From Pseudomonadota bacterium (GTDB lineage Bacteria; Pseudomonadota; Alphaproteobacteria; Rhizobiales; Rhizobiaceae): a DNA stretch of 8,697 nucleotides. Where the stretch lies: the NCBI GenBank assembly GCA_023451915.1, contig JAEXXS010000394.1, forward strand, positions 1 through 8,697, given 5' to 3'. The notes beneath the pieces are model-generated. The model did not search any database and was not told where the DNA came from. It saw only the letters and a list, made by a program, of their open reading frames with translations. This document shows positions 1 through 6,017 of this stretch, in pieces. The translations under genes were made by a program, and so were the position numbers. How positions within the stretch are numbered: the first letter of the stretch is position 1; each line of letters opens with the position of its first letter.

Positions 1-362
1 GTGGTCGTGCCAAAGAAATTGAGGCCCGCTTTGCGCAGCCGACTGGCAAGCTCGGAATCCATCTGCGGCGAAGCATTTTCAAAGGCGCGCGAGCCAAGCC
101 GGATCGGCAGACCGGCGCAGGGGCCGCCCAGATCCTTGAACAGCGACGGAACGCCTGCAAACGGTGCCTTGTCCGCGCTCGCATCAAAGGCTGCGGCGTT
201 AGCGCGGCCCAGTTCAGGATCGAGATATGCAATGGCGCCCAGAGGGCGCCATTTTTCTGCGGCTTCAAGGGCGGCGTCCATAGCCTCTCGCGCACTTAAA
301 ACGCCTCCGGCAATCGCTTGCGCGAGTGCTGTTGCGTCCTGATGCTTGCTATCCAATGCCAC
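1..362 (-). CDS. Amidase-signature family hydrolase, N-terminal part (runs off the left edge)
   Basis: Only the first 120 codons are present; the gene continues beyond base 1. Amidase-signature enzymes hydrolyse amide bonds with a Ser-cisSer-Lys triad. The visible part has the family's N-terminal helical region, then FAGVPSLFKD at residues 68-77, where Lys76 matches the catalytic lysine. It continues through a GLPIRLGS stretch to the A-x-L-R-K-A-G-L-x-F-x-G-T-T region near the edge. Both catalytic serines lie outside the window, so activity cannot be judged. I chose the GTG at 362-360 because it follows a purine-rich GGGCGGCGGAAA and lies 27 bases after the stop of the solute-binding protein gene, in the same reading frame. 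A TTG two codons later is an alternative. The spacing suggests co-transcription with the two upstream genes. The substrate is unknown; biuret-type or ureido amides and the GatA/AtzE branches are all possible. Confidence 0.85.
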   Translation of the reverse strand, partial: MALDSKHQDATALAQAIAGGVLSAREAMDAALEAAEKWRPLGAIAYLDPELGRANAAAFDASADKAPFAGVPSLFKDLGGPCAGLPIRLGSRAFENASPQMDSELASRLRKAGLNFFGTT

Positions 363-389
363 TTTCCGCCGCCCTGATCTGCTGCTGTC

Positions 390-1379
390 TTACTTCGGTT
401 CAGCCGCGTTCGGCTTGTACTCGTATTTGCCGGCCTTGATCTCAGCGCGGCGCGCTTCCATCTTGGCTTCAGCTTCTGCCGGTGCGACACCCTTGACGTA
501 GACGATGTCGTTGCCGCCTTCCTTCATCAGGCTGAATGGCGTGTAGTCCTTGCCGGTCGGCTGAGCGGCCTTCACATCTGCAATCGCTGCATTAAGGATC
601 GGGCGGAAGTACCACATTGCATTGGCAAAAACCGTATCCGGGTAACGCGGCGTATAGTCGATCAGCGAACCGATTGCCTTGATGCCGCGTTCCTTGGCGG
701 CGTCGGCGGTGCCGATGCGTTCGCCGAACAGAATGTCTGCGCCGGAATCGATCTGGGCAAGACCCGCTTCACGCGCCTTCGGCGGATCGAAGAAGGTGCC
801 GATGAAGGATGCAATGAATTTCGCATCCGGGCGGGTTTCCTTCACGCCATCCTGGAAAGCGTTCATCAGCATGTTGACTTCCGGGATCGGCACAGCACCG
901 ACGGAGCCGAACGTGCCCGATTTGCTCATCGCGCCAGCCAGCATGCCTGCAAGATAGGCTGCCTCAAAATTCCAGGTGCCGAACACGCCGAAATTATCGC
1001 CCTGCGGCTTGCCGGAGGAACCCATGATGAAGGTGGTCTGCGGATAATCGCCAGCAACCTGACGCGCTTCGCGTTCGACGGCATAGGACTCACCGACAAT
1101 GAGCTTGATGCCCTGTTCGGCATATTCGCGCATGGCCCGGGGATAGTCGCTCGCCGAAACTCCCTCGGAGAAGACATATTCGATGACGCCTTCGTCATTG
1201 GCCTGCTTCAGCGCTTCGTGCAGGCGGGAGTTCCAGGCATTTTCAACCGGCGAGGCGTGAATGCCTGCAACCTTCAGCTTTTCGTCGGCTGCGAAAACAC
1301 GGGTGGAAATCGCAGTTGCGCCCAGCGCCGCAGACATCGCAAGAATGTCGCGGCGGGTAAAATTCGATAATCTGGCCAT
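390..1379 (-). CDS. BMP-family (PnrA-like) ABC transporter substrate-binding protein, Tat-exported
   Basis: This is the periplasmic receptor of an ABC importer, 329 residues, of the basic membrane protein (BMP, Med/PnrA) family. Characterised members of that family bind purine nucleosides or related compounds. Residues 1-31 form a twin-arginine signal peptide: TRRDIL at 8-13, a hydrophobic stretch, then a VFA-AD cleavage region near residue 30. There is no lipobox cysteine, so the mature protein should be free in the periplasm. The mature part starts with a beta strand (LKVAGIHASPVENAWN) and keeps the two-lobe BMP layout. The start ATG at 1379 has AAAGAGGGG just upstream. The gene lies 175 bases after the CodA-like gene and 27 bases before the amidase gene, all on the same strand. 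No permease or ATPase gene is in the window; they may lie beyond the left edge. The ligand is inferred only from neighbours to be a nucleobase-like or cyclic amide compound. Confidence 0.92.
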   Translation of the reverse strand: MARLSNFTRRDILAMSAALGATAISTRVFAADEKLKVAGIHASPVENAWNSRLHEALKQANDEGVIEYVFSEGVSASDYPRAMREYAEQGIKLIVGESYAVEREARQVAGDYPQTTFIMGSSGKPQGDNFGVFGTWNFEAAYLAGMLAGAMSKSGTFGSVGAVPIPEVNMLMNAFQDGVKETRPDAKFIASFIGTFFDPPKAREAGLAQIDSGADILFGERIGTADAAKERGIKAIGSLIDYTPRYPDTVFANAMWYFRPILNAAIADVKAAQPTGKDYTPFSLMKEGGNDIVYVKGVAPAEAEAKMEARRAEIKAGKYEYKPNAAEPK

Positions 1380-1554
1380 TTGGACCCCTCTTTAAGGTGG
1401 TGTTTGTGCGTGCTTTCCATGCGCGACGGATTGCGTTGCCCCTTCTGAGGAACATAAGCAATGTCTCGTATTTCCGACTAATCTGCCTTTAATTCAAGCG
1501 CTTTTATCGCTCGCTCGAAAAACAGGCACCCGTTTGTTGCTGCGTCGTGTTTGT

Positions 1555-2844
1555 TCAGCCGATCGGTGCGTAATCGGCGCCATCGACCGAAGACGGACGG
1601 CCTTCGAGATTGAGCGCGCTGACACGCTGCGGCGTTTCCGCAATGATCTTGCCGCGCTTTACGACCGTCAGGCGGTTGGCCTTGAGGCGAAGCGCTTCCA
1701 GCGGGTCACGCGCCTGCAATATGACGAAGTCTGCATTGCAGCCCTTTTCAAGACCATAGCCTTCCAGTCCAAGCGCCTTAGCCGAATTGACGGTCAGCGC
1801 GTTGAAGACCTGGCGTTTGCCTTCGATGGATGTCATCTGCGCGACATGGACCGCCATATGTCCCACTTCCAGCATGTCGCCGGAGCCCATCGAGTACCAT
1901 GGGTCCATAACGCAATCATGACCGAAGGCGACATTGACGCCCGCAGCCATCAGTTCCGGCACGCGGGTCATGCCGCGACGCTTCGGATAGGTGTCGGCGC
2001 GTCCCTGCAATGTGATGTTGATGAGCGGGTTCGGAATGGCGTTCATCTGCGCTTCCGCGATCAGCGGAATAAGCTTGGAAACGTAATAGTTGTCCATGGA
2101 ATGCATGGAGGTCAGATGCGAACCGGAGACGCGGCCCTGAAGGCCGAAACGAACGGTTTGCGCGGCCAGGGTTTCCACATGACGCGACATGGGATCGTCG
2201 GTTTCATCGCAGTGAATATCGACCGGCAGGCCGCGCTCGGCGGCAATGCGGCAGAGTTCTTCCAGCGATGCGGCGCCATCGGCCATGGTGCGTTCGAAAT
2301 GTGGAATACCGCCGACAATATCGAGGCCCATATCGAGCGAGCGGTTGACGAGATCGACCGCGCCCGGCGAACGATAATAGCCGTCCTGCGGGAAGGCGAC
2401 GAGTTGCAGGTCGATATAAGGCTTTACCTTCTCGCGCACCTCGATCATCGCTTCCGCAGTCAGAAGACGCGGATCACTGACATCGACATGGCTGCGAATG
2501 GCCAAGAGGCCCTGGCTGACGGCCAGATCGCAATAGCGCAAGGCGCGCTCGACCATGGCTTCAACGGTCAGCATGGGCTTCAGCTCGCCCCAGAGCGCAA
2601 TCCCTTCCAGAAGCGTGCCGGAACGGTTGAGGCGCGGCAGACCGAGCGACAGGGTTGCATCCATGTGGAAATGCGGATCGACGAAAGGCGGCGTCACGAG
2701 GCGGTTGGACGCGTCGATTTCCCTGGCGGCCTGATGCTCGCCCTTCGATGGCACGATATCGGCAATCTTGCCATCCTTGACCAGAATATCCTGCTTCTCG
2801 CGACCATCAGGGAGATTAGCGTTTCTCACAATCAAATCGAACAT
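1555..2844 (-). CDS. CodA-type cytosine deaminase / metal-dependent amidohydrolase with altered specificity residue
   Basis: This 429-residue protein aligns with E. coli CodA along its length at an almost constant offset of three residues. CodA hydrolyses cytosine to uracil and ammonia. The metal ligands are all present: H58 and H60 (PHFHMD), H211, and D310 (FGHD). The general acid/base E214 (HCDE), H243, and substrate-contacting Q153 (FPQDG) are also kept, as are the LQGR-DTYPKRRG loop (279-291) and DPW (314-316). The notable change is Cys311 where CodA has Asp314, a residue known to control substrate preference. The protein is therefore a functional deaminase by residue content, but cytosine may not be the substrate; creatinine-, isocytosine- or triazine-type rings are alternatives. 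The ATG at 2844 has AAGAGG seven bases upstream. The gene is first in the minus-strand series that continues with the BMP receptor and the amidase. Confidence 0.9.
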   Translation of the reverse strand: MFDLIVRNANLPDGREKQDILVKDGKIADIVPSKGEHQAAREIDASNRLVTPPFVDPHFHMDATLSLGLPRLNRSGTLLEGIALWGELKPMLTVEAMVERALRYCDLAVSQGLLAIRSHVDVSDPRLLTAEAMIEVREKVKPYIDLQLVAFPQDGYYRSPGAVDLVNRSLDMGLDIVGGIPHFERTMADGAASLEELCRIAAERGLPVDIHCDETDDPMSRHVETLAAQTVRFGLQGRVSGSHLTSMHSMDNYYVSKLIPLIAEAQMNAIPNPLINITLQGRADTYPKRRGMTRVPELMAAGVNVAFGHDCVMDPWYSMGSGDMLEVGHMAVHVAQMTSIEGKRQVFNALTVNSAKALGLEGYGLEKGCNADFVILQARDPLEALRLKANRLTVVKRGKIIAETPQRVSALNLEGRPSSVDGADYAPIG

Positions 2845-2880
2845 CGGCAGGCCTCTTAGTCATTGCGGGAAGATCAAGGC

Positions 2881-2909
2881 TGTCAAAAAACAGCGCATTT
2901 CTAAAATGC
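2881..2909. promoter_or_regulatory. Candidate control region between the divergent CodA-like and yigZ genes
   Basis: The 167-base gap between the two divergent genes should contain both promoters. On minus, bases 2886-2881 read TTGACA, a perfect sigma-70 type -35 box, but the hexamer 17 bases on (ATGACT) is a poor -10. Next to it lies GCATTT-CTA-AAATGC (2895-2909), a 15-base sequence with 6-bp inverted arms, which could be an operator. A smaller inverted repeat, GCTGT-N6-ACAGC, spans 2879-2894. On plus, TATACC at 2912-2917 is a possible -10 without a clear -35. None of these is proven by sequence alone. Confidence 0.3.
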
Positions 2910-3011
2910 CTTATACCCTCCGCGCCGTGGGCGCAATGGTGGGCAATGCGTAAGGGGTCGTCATCCGCACAGGAACATGATAGGCCGCAAAATCATAGTT
3001 GCAGGATTGCC

Positions 3012-3599
3012 ATGTTCACGATCAGTCGCATCGAAAACTATAGTCAGGAAATCAAGAAAAGTCGGTTTCTGGCAATTGCCGCGCCTGTTGCGAGCGAGCA
3101 GGCGGCGAAGGATTTCCTGAGCGAACATTCGGACCTTGCCGCCAACCACAATTGCTGGGCATGGCGCATGGGGCAGAACTATCGGTTTAGCGATGACGGC
3201 GAGCCGAGCGGTACGGCAGGCAAGCCGATCCTGCAAGCGATTGACGGCCAGCAGCTCGATAATATCGCGGTGGTGGTGATCCGCTGGTTCGGCGGCATTC
3301 TGCTTGGCAGCGGCGGCTTGATGCGCGCCTATGGCGGCACAGCGGCGACCTGCCTTCGACAGGCGGAGAAGACCGAAGTGATCCCGATGATCGGCTTTGC
3401 CTTCGCTTGCGATTTTTCCGACCACGCGCTTTTGAAAGCACGGCTGACCGCTGTGGATCATGTGGCGATTGCGCAGGAGAATTTCACGGCCAACGGCGTG
3501 GAAATAACGGGTGCAATGCCGATCGCCGCGCAGGATGACCTGTCGCGGCTCGTGACGGATCTGACGCGCGGCAAATCCGTCATCAAATTCGACGATTAA
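3012..3599 (+). CDS. yigZ: YigZ / IMPACT (UPF0029) family protein
   Basis: This 195-residue protein has the bacterial YigZ layout. The N-terminal IMPACT domain, about residues 15-120, carries KKSRFLA (15-21), NHNCWAWR (45-52), FSDDGEPSGTAGKP (59-72) and the strongly conserved VVVIRWFGGILLGSGGL (87-103). A short C-terminal DUF1949-type ferredoxin-like domain covers about 130-185. Eukaryotic IMPACT proteins modulate GCN2 signalling on ribosomes; the bacterial role is not settled, though a ribosome or RNA link has been suggested for the family. I chose the ATG at 3012 because AGGA lies five bases upstream and the protein then begins like other YigZ proteins. An upstream in-frame start at 2946 would add 22 unlike residues. 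The gene is monocistronic, divergent from the CodA-like gene and convergent with the diguanylate cyclase. Confidence 0.93.
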   Translation: MFTISRIENYSQEIKKSRFLAIAAPVASEQAAKDFLSEHSDLAANHNCWAWRMGQNYRFSDDGEPSGTAGKPILQAIDGQQLDNIAVVVIRWFGGILLGSGGLMRAYGGTAATCLRQAEKTEVIPMIGFAFACDFSDHALLKARLTAVDHVAIAQENFTANGVEITGAMPIAAQDDLSRLVTDLTRGKSVIKFDD

Positions 3600-3602
3600 A
3601 AG

Positions 3603-3634
3603 CAAAATGGCCGATCACAGGATCGGCCATTTTG
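3603..3634. terminator. Bidirectional intrinsic terminator between yigZ and the GGDEF gene
   Basis: Bases 3603-3616 and 3621-3634 form a perfect 14-bp stem around the four-base loop ACAG. The core is ATGGCCGATC paired with GATCGGCCAT, flanked by an A-run and a T-run. Because the outer stem is AAAA/TTTT, both strands end the hairpin with T residues. Minus continues into GCTTTTAA and plus into GTTGTCGTT. It starts four bases after the yigZ stop and lies seven bases from the stop of the convergent cyclase gene, so it probably serves both transcripts. Confidence 0.9.
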
Positions 3635-3640
3635 TTGTCG

Positions 3641-5092
3641 TTAAAGCAATCCGCTCTTGGACGAATATTGCTGGCGCTTGTTCTCATACATCAGAAGATC
3701 GGCGCGTTTGGCGACGGCTTCGAGCGTTTCTCCCGGCGTGGTGGTTGCCGTGCCGATGGACAGGTTAAGCTGCAGCTGCGAATAGTACTGGTTGTTGATC
3801 TCGACCAGCCGCTTGATGTCTTCCACCATGGCTTCCGCGCCGCGCTCATCCACATAAGGCAGCACGATTGCAAATTCGTCGCCGCCGATACGCGCGGCGT
3901 GGCCGGGCAGTTTGACGGCTTCGTTCAGCACTTCGCCAATGCGGCGCAGCAATCCGTCACCAGAAGCATGCCCCCACAGATCGTTGGCGGACTTCAGGCC
4001 GTTCAGATCGATGATGATGATGGAAACGGGGAGATGCCCCTTGCGCTCCAGCCGGTTGAGTTCATCCACGTAAAAGGCGCGGTTGTGCAGCTTGGTCAGC
4101 ACGTCGTGCTTGCCGAGATACTCCAAATAGGCTTCTGCCTTCTTGCGCGCGGTGATGTCTGTTAGCGCAACCTGCACCAGCGACCAGTCGTTTTCGTGGC
4201 CGGGCAGGACCGAGAACTGCAACAGAACATGGCGTTCGGTGCCATCGAGCGCATAGTTGATCACCTCACGACGCTGGAACAGGATGCCGTTCCACAGGTC
4301 GATCAGCTGTTCGCGGAAATGCGCCTCCATTTCTCCACGGAGAATCTGCGGCAGCGATTGCAGCAATGTCTGCTTGTCGGGCGCGAGGAAGAGCTCAAGC
4401 GTCTCGTTGTTGATTTCCAGCACGCGGATTTCGCTCATGCACTGGCGCACGAATTCCGGATGCACATCGGTGAACACGCGGAAATCGACAATGCCGCGCT
4501 GGCGCACATCGTCCATCAATTCCTTGATGCGGCTGAAATCCTCAACCCAGAGCGATACCGGCGAATGCTCGAACAGGCCTTGCGCATGGCGCTTGTGGCG
4601 GTCCTGCTCGCGCATTGCGTTTTCGCGCGCGGTCACGTCTTCAATCGACAGCAGGACACGGTCCCAGCTTTGTTCGTGACCGGGCAGGATACGGCCCTTC
4701 AGCTGGATATCGATGCGTCGACCTTCCAGCGAATAGTTGATCGTGTTGCTGTAGAACGTGTCGGAGCCGTTCCAGAGCTGCACCATCTCGTCAATATGCG
4801 GTTCCAGCATATCGTCGCGAAATACGCGCTCCAGATTGGTGACGAGGTGATTGATATCCTTGGCCTCGAACAGCGAAAGCGTCTTGCGATTGACCGCGAG
4901 AACCCGGATGTTGCTCGTGCAAATGCGAAGACGGCTGGTGTCTTCCATCAAAAAAGTCTTGAGGTCAGTGATGCCTTCCGACCGCCATGTATCGAACTGC
5001 TTGCGAAGACCGCTATAGTCTTCAAGCCAAAGAGAAATAGGAGCCAGATCGAAGATGCTGGCTTTGTCGTTCACGGCCGTCTCGATGTTCAT
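3641..5092 (-). CDS. Soluble diguanylate cyclase with two tandem PAS-like sensor domains (PAS-PAS-GGDEF)
   Basis: This 483-residue protein should make cyclic di-GMP from two GTP. No signal peptide or membrane segment is visible, so it is cytoplasmic. PAS-like module 1 covers about residues 14-156 and module 2 about 174-316. They are copies in exact 160-residue register: ISLW/VSLW at 19/179, LWNG at 106/266, LPGHE at 136/296 and TAR at 154/314. A short linker (KKAEAYLEYLGKHD) joins them to the GGDEF domain at about 328-483. That domain has the metal Asp362 in IDLNGLK, N370-D371, GH at 374-375 and an intact RIGGDEF signature (GGDEF at 403-407). The usual inhibitory RxxD site five residues before GGDEF is replaced by KLPG (394-397), so this type of product inhibition is not expected. 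No EAL domain is present. The ATG at 5092 has GCGGGAA upstream. The signal sensed cannot be told from sequence. Confidence 0.94.
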   Translation of the reverse strand: MNIETAVNDKASIFDLAPISLWLEDYSGLRKQFDTWRSEGITDLKTFLMEDTSRLRICTSNIRVLAVNRKTLSLFEAKDINHLVTNLERVFRDDMLEPHIDEMVQLWNGSDTFYSNTINYSLEGRRIDIQLKGRILPGHEQSWDRVLLSIEDVTARENAMREQDRHKRHAQGLFEHSPVSLWVEDFSRIKELMDDVRQRGIVDFRVFTDVHPEFVRQCMSEIRVLEINNETLELFLAPDKQTLLQSLPQILRGEMEAHFREQLIDLWNGILFQRREVINYALDGTERHVLLQFSVLPGHENDWSLVQVALTDITARKKAEAYLEYLGKHDVLTKLHNRAFYVDELNRLERKGHLPVSIIIIDLNGLKSANDLWGHASGDGLLRRIGEVLNEAVKLPGHAARIGGDEFAIVLPYVDERGAEAMVEDIKRLVEINNQYYSQLQLNLSIGTATTTPGETLEAVAKRADLLMYENKRQQYSSKSGLL

Positions 5093-5432
5093 TAGGTTCC
5101 CGCTTTTAACGCCACCCTATTGCGAGGCGGCAATAAAATATCAGGGGCGCCTTATATTATGAAAGAGTTAAAGAGGCCAGCGGCTTTGAAGTCACAGCGG
5201 CGCAATATTTATAACACTGAACGAGAAATGCTGTTTCTTTGTGAAGGCTGACCATGTTGCCTTTAGCTATCTGCGCGAAAGACATTGGCTTTGTGGGCGG
5301 CGCTTATTGAAATTCGCTATGGCCATCACCATTCTGGCTTTTGCACGTTATTTTGCGCCAAATGTGGTTCATTTGTCTGTGAAAGAAGCAAAATTTTTGA
5401 GGTGTCTGGTTTGAAAATCCGGAAGCGGTTGC
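5093..5432. other. 340-base intergenic region between the divergent cyclase and yqhA genes
   Basis: This stretch is more AT-rich than the genes around it. It holds no convincing protein gene, tRNA or repeat. I see a candidate plus-strand promoter (listed separately) and three very short plus-strand reading frames: 5159-5251 (30 residues), 5254-5310 (18) and 5319-5414 (31). None has a good ribosome binding site or recognisable product, so I do not call them as genes. The minus-strand promoter of the cyclase must also be here, probably in the AT-rich part around 5150-5215, but I cannot place it. Confidence 0.5.
5186..5215 (+). promoter_or_regulatory. Candidate sigma-70 promoter for yqhA
   Basis: TTGAAG at 5186-5191 and TATAAC at 5210-5215 are separated by 18 bases, giving matches of 4/6 and 5/6 to the housekeeping consensus. 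Transcription would start near 5222 and leave a leader of about 210 bases before yqhA. This is the best -35/-10 pair I found upstream of that gene, but AT-rich DNA can produce such matches by chance. Confidence 0.4.
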
Positions 5433-5963
5433 ATGAAACGAATTGAGTTGATGATTGAGAGCATCATTCTGGCTTCGCGCTGGCTGTTGGTGGTTTTTTA
5501 TCTGGGTCTGGCCATTGCCTTGGCCATTTATGCCGTATCTTTCGCGGGTAAGCTTTTCGACTTCGCCAGCAAGGCCACGTCGCTGAACGACACCGATACG
5601 ATTTTGAAAATACTGGGGCTGATCGATGCGGCGCTGATAGCCAGCCTCGTGGTGATGGTGATCATTTCCGGCTATGAAAATTTCGTCAGCCGTTTCGATC
5701 AGGCTGGCGACGAGGTGCATTGGCTCGGCACGATTGATGCCGGTTCGCTCAAAATTAAGGTCGCATCGACGATTGTGGCCATCTCGTCGATCCATCTGTT
5801 GCAGATATTCCTGAACGCCACGACCTATACGTCGAACCAGCTTATGTGGTTTACGATCATCCATCTGGCCTTCGTCGTGTCGGCGCTGTTCCTTGCCTAT
5901 ATCGACAAGCTCACAGCCAAGGATAAGAACAAGGGAAAGGCCAAGATCGAACCCAATATCTGA
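5433..5963 (+). CDS. yqhA: YqhA-type (UPF0114 / TIGR00645) inner-membrane protein
   Basis: This 176-residue integral membrane protein belongs to the YqhA family, whose molecular function is unknown. Four hydrophobic helices are visible at about residues 16-37, 60-79, 109-127 and 137-157. The family signatures are clear: ASRWLLVVFYLGL (14-26), ISGYENFVSRFD (78-89), GSLKIKVASTIVAISSIHLL (104-123), and LMWFTIIHLAFVVSALFLAY (137-156). The C-terminus (161-176) is a short lysine-rich tail, longer and more basic than that of E. coli YqhA. The ATG at 5433 follows GGAAG with seven bases between. The gene is divergent from the diguanylate cyclase and convergent with the YedI-type membrane protein gene, 54 bases away. 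It may be transcribed from a promoter about 220 bases upstream. Confidence 0.93.
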   Translation: MKRIELMIESIILASRWLLVVFYLGLAIALAIYAVSFAGKLFDFASKATSLNDTDTILKILGLIDAALIASLVVMVIISGYENFVSRFDQAGDEVHWLGTIDAGSLKIKVASTIVAISSIHLLQIFLNATTYTSNQLMWFTIIHLAFVVSALFLAYIDKLTAKDKNKGKAKIEPNI

Positions 5964-5975
5964 TCGGCTTGTGAA

Positions 5976-5995
5976 CCCGCGCCAAAAGGCGCGGG
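5976..5995. terminator. GC-rich hairpin between the convergent yqhA and yedI genes
   Basis: CCCGCGCC (5976-5983) pairs perfectly with GGCGCGGG (5988-5995) around an AAAA loop, 12 bases after the yqhA stop. No T-run follows on plus (CCGGGCCGG), and minus has only TTCAC. It may act as a weak or Rho-assisted terminator, or protect a 3' end. It is less convincing than the hairpin at 3603-3634. Confidence 0.5.
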
Positions 5996-6017
5996 CCGGG
6001 CCGGAAGCCGTTCAGCT

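Noticed and set aside
1..342. A plus-strand frame at the left edge
   Set aside because: The minus strand of the same region encodes a recognisable amidase N-terminus with its catalytic lysine; the plus translation is low-complexity Ala/Ser/Arg.
1380..1554. Possible promoter or terminator between the CodA-like gene and the BMP gene
   Set aside because: On minus, TTGAAT near 1495 has no good -10 partner and only a 4-bp hairpin (AGCG/CGCT around 1498-1512) is visible. I could not support either call.
1534..2859. A 441-codon open frame on plus, opposite the CodA-like gene
   Set aside because: It is an antisense shadow. The minus-strand protein matches CodA along its length with all metal ligands, while the plus-strand translation resembles no family I know and is rich in His and Arg, as expected from reversed GC-rich codons.
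2946..3011. Upstream start for yigZ, adding 22 residues
   Set aside because: The extra residues do not look like the family, whereas ATG at 3012 has AGGA at good spacing.
2961..3605. A 214-codon minus-strand frame opposite yigZ
   Set aside because: It runs through the likely terminator side and has no domain, while the plus strand encodes all YigZ motifs.
3632..5095. Long plus-strand frames (177 and 299 codons) opposite the diguanylate cyclase
   Set aside because: Antisense shadows of a clear PAS-PAS-GGDEF gene; no ribosome binding site or domain.
5159..5251. A 30-codon plus-strand frame in the intergenic region before yqhA
   Set aside because: An AGGGG lies 12 bases upstream, too far to be convincing; the frame overlaps the candidate promoter and has no recognisable product.
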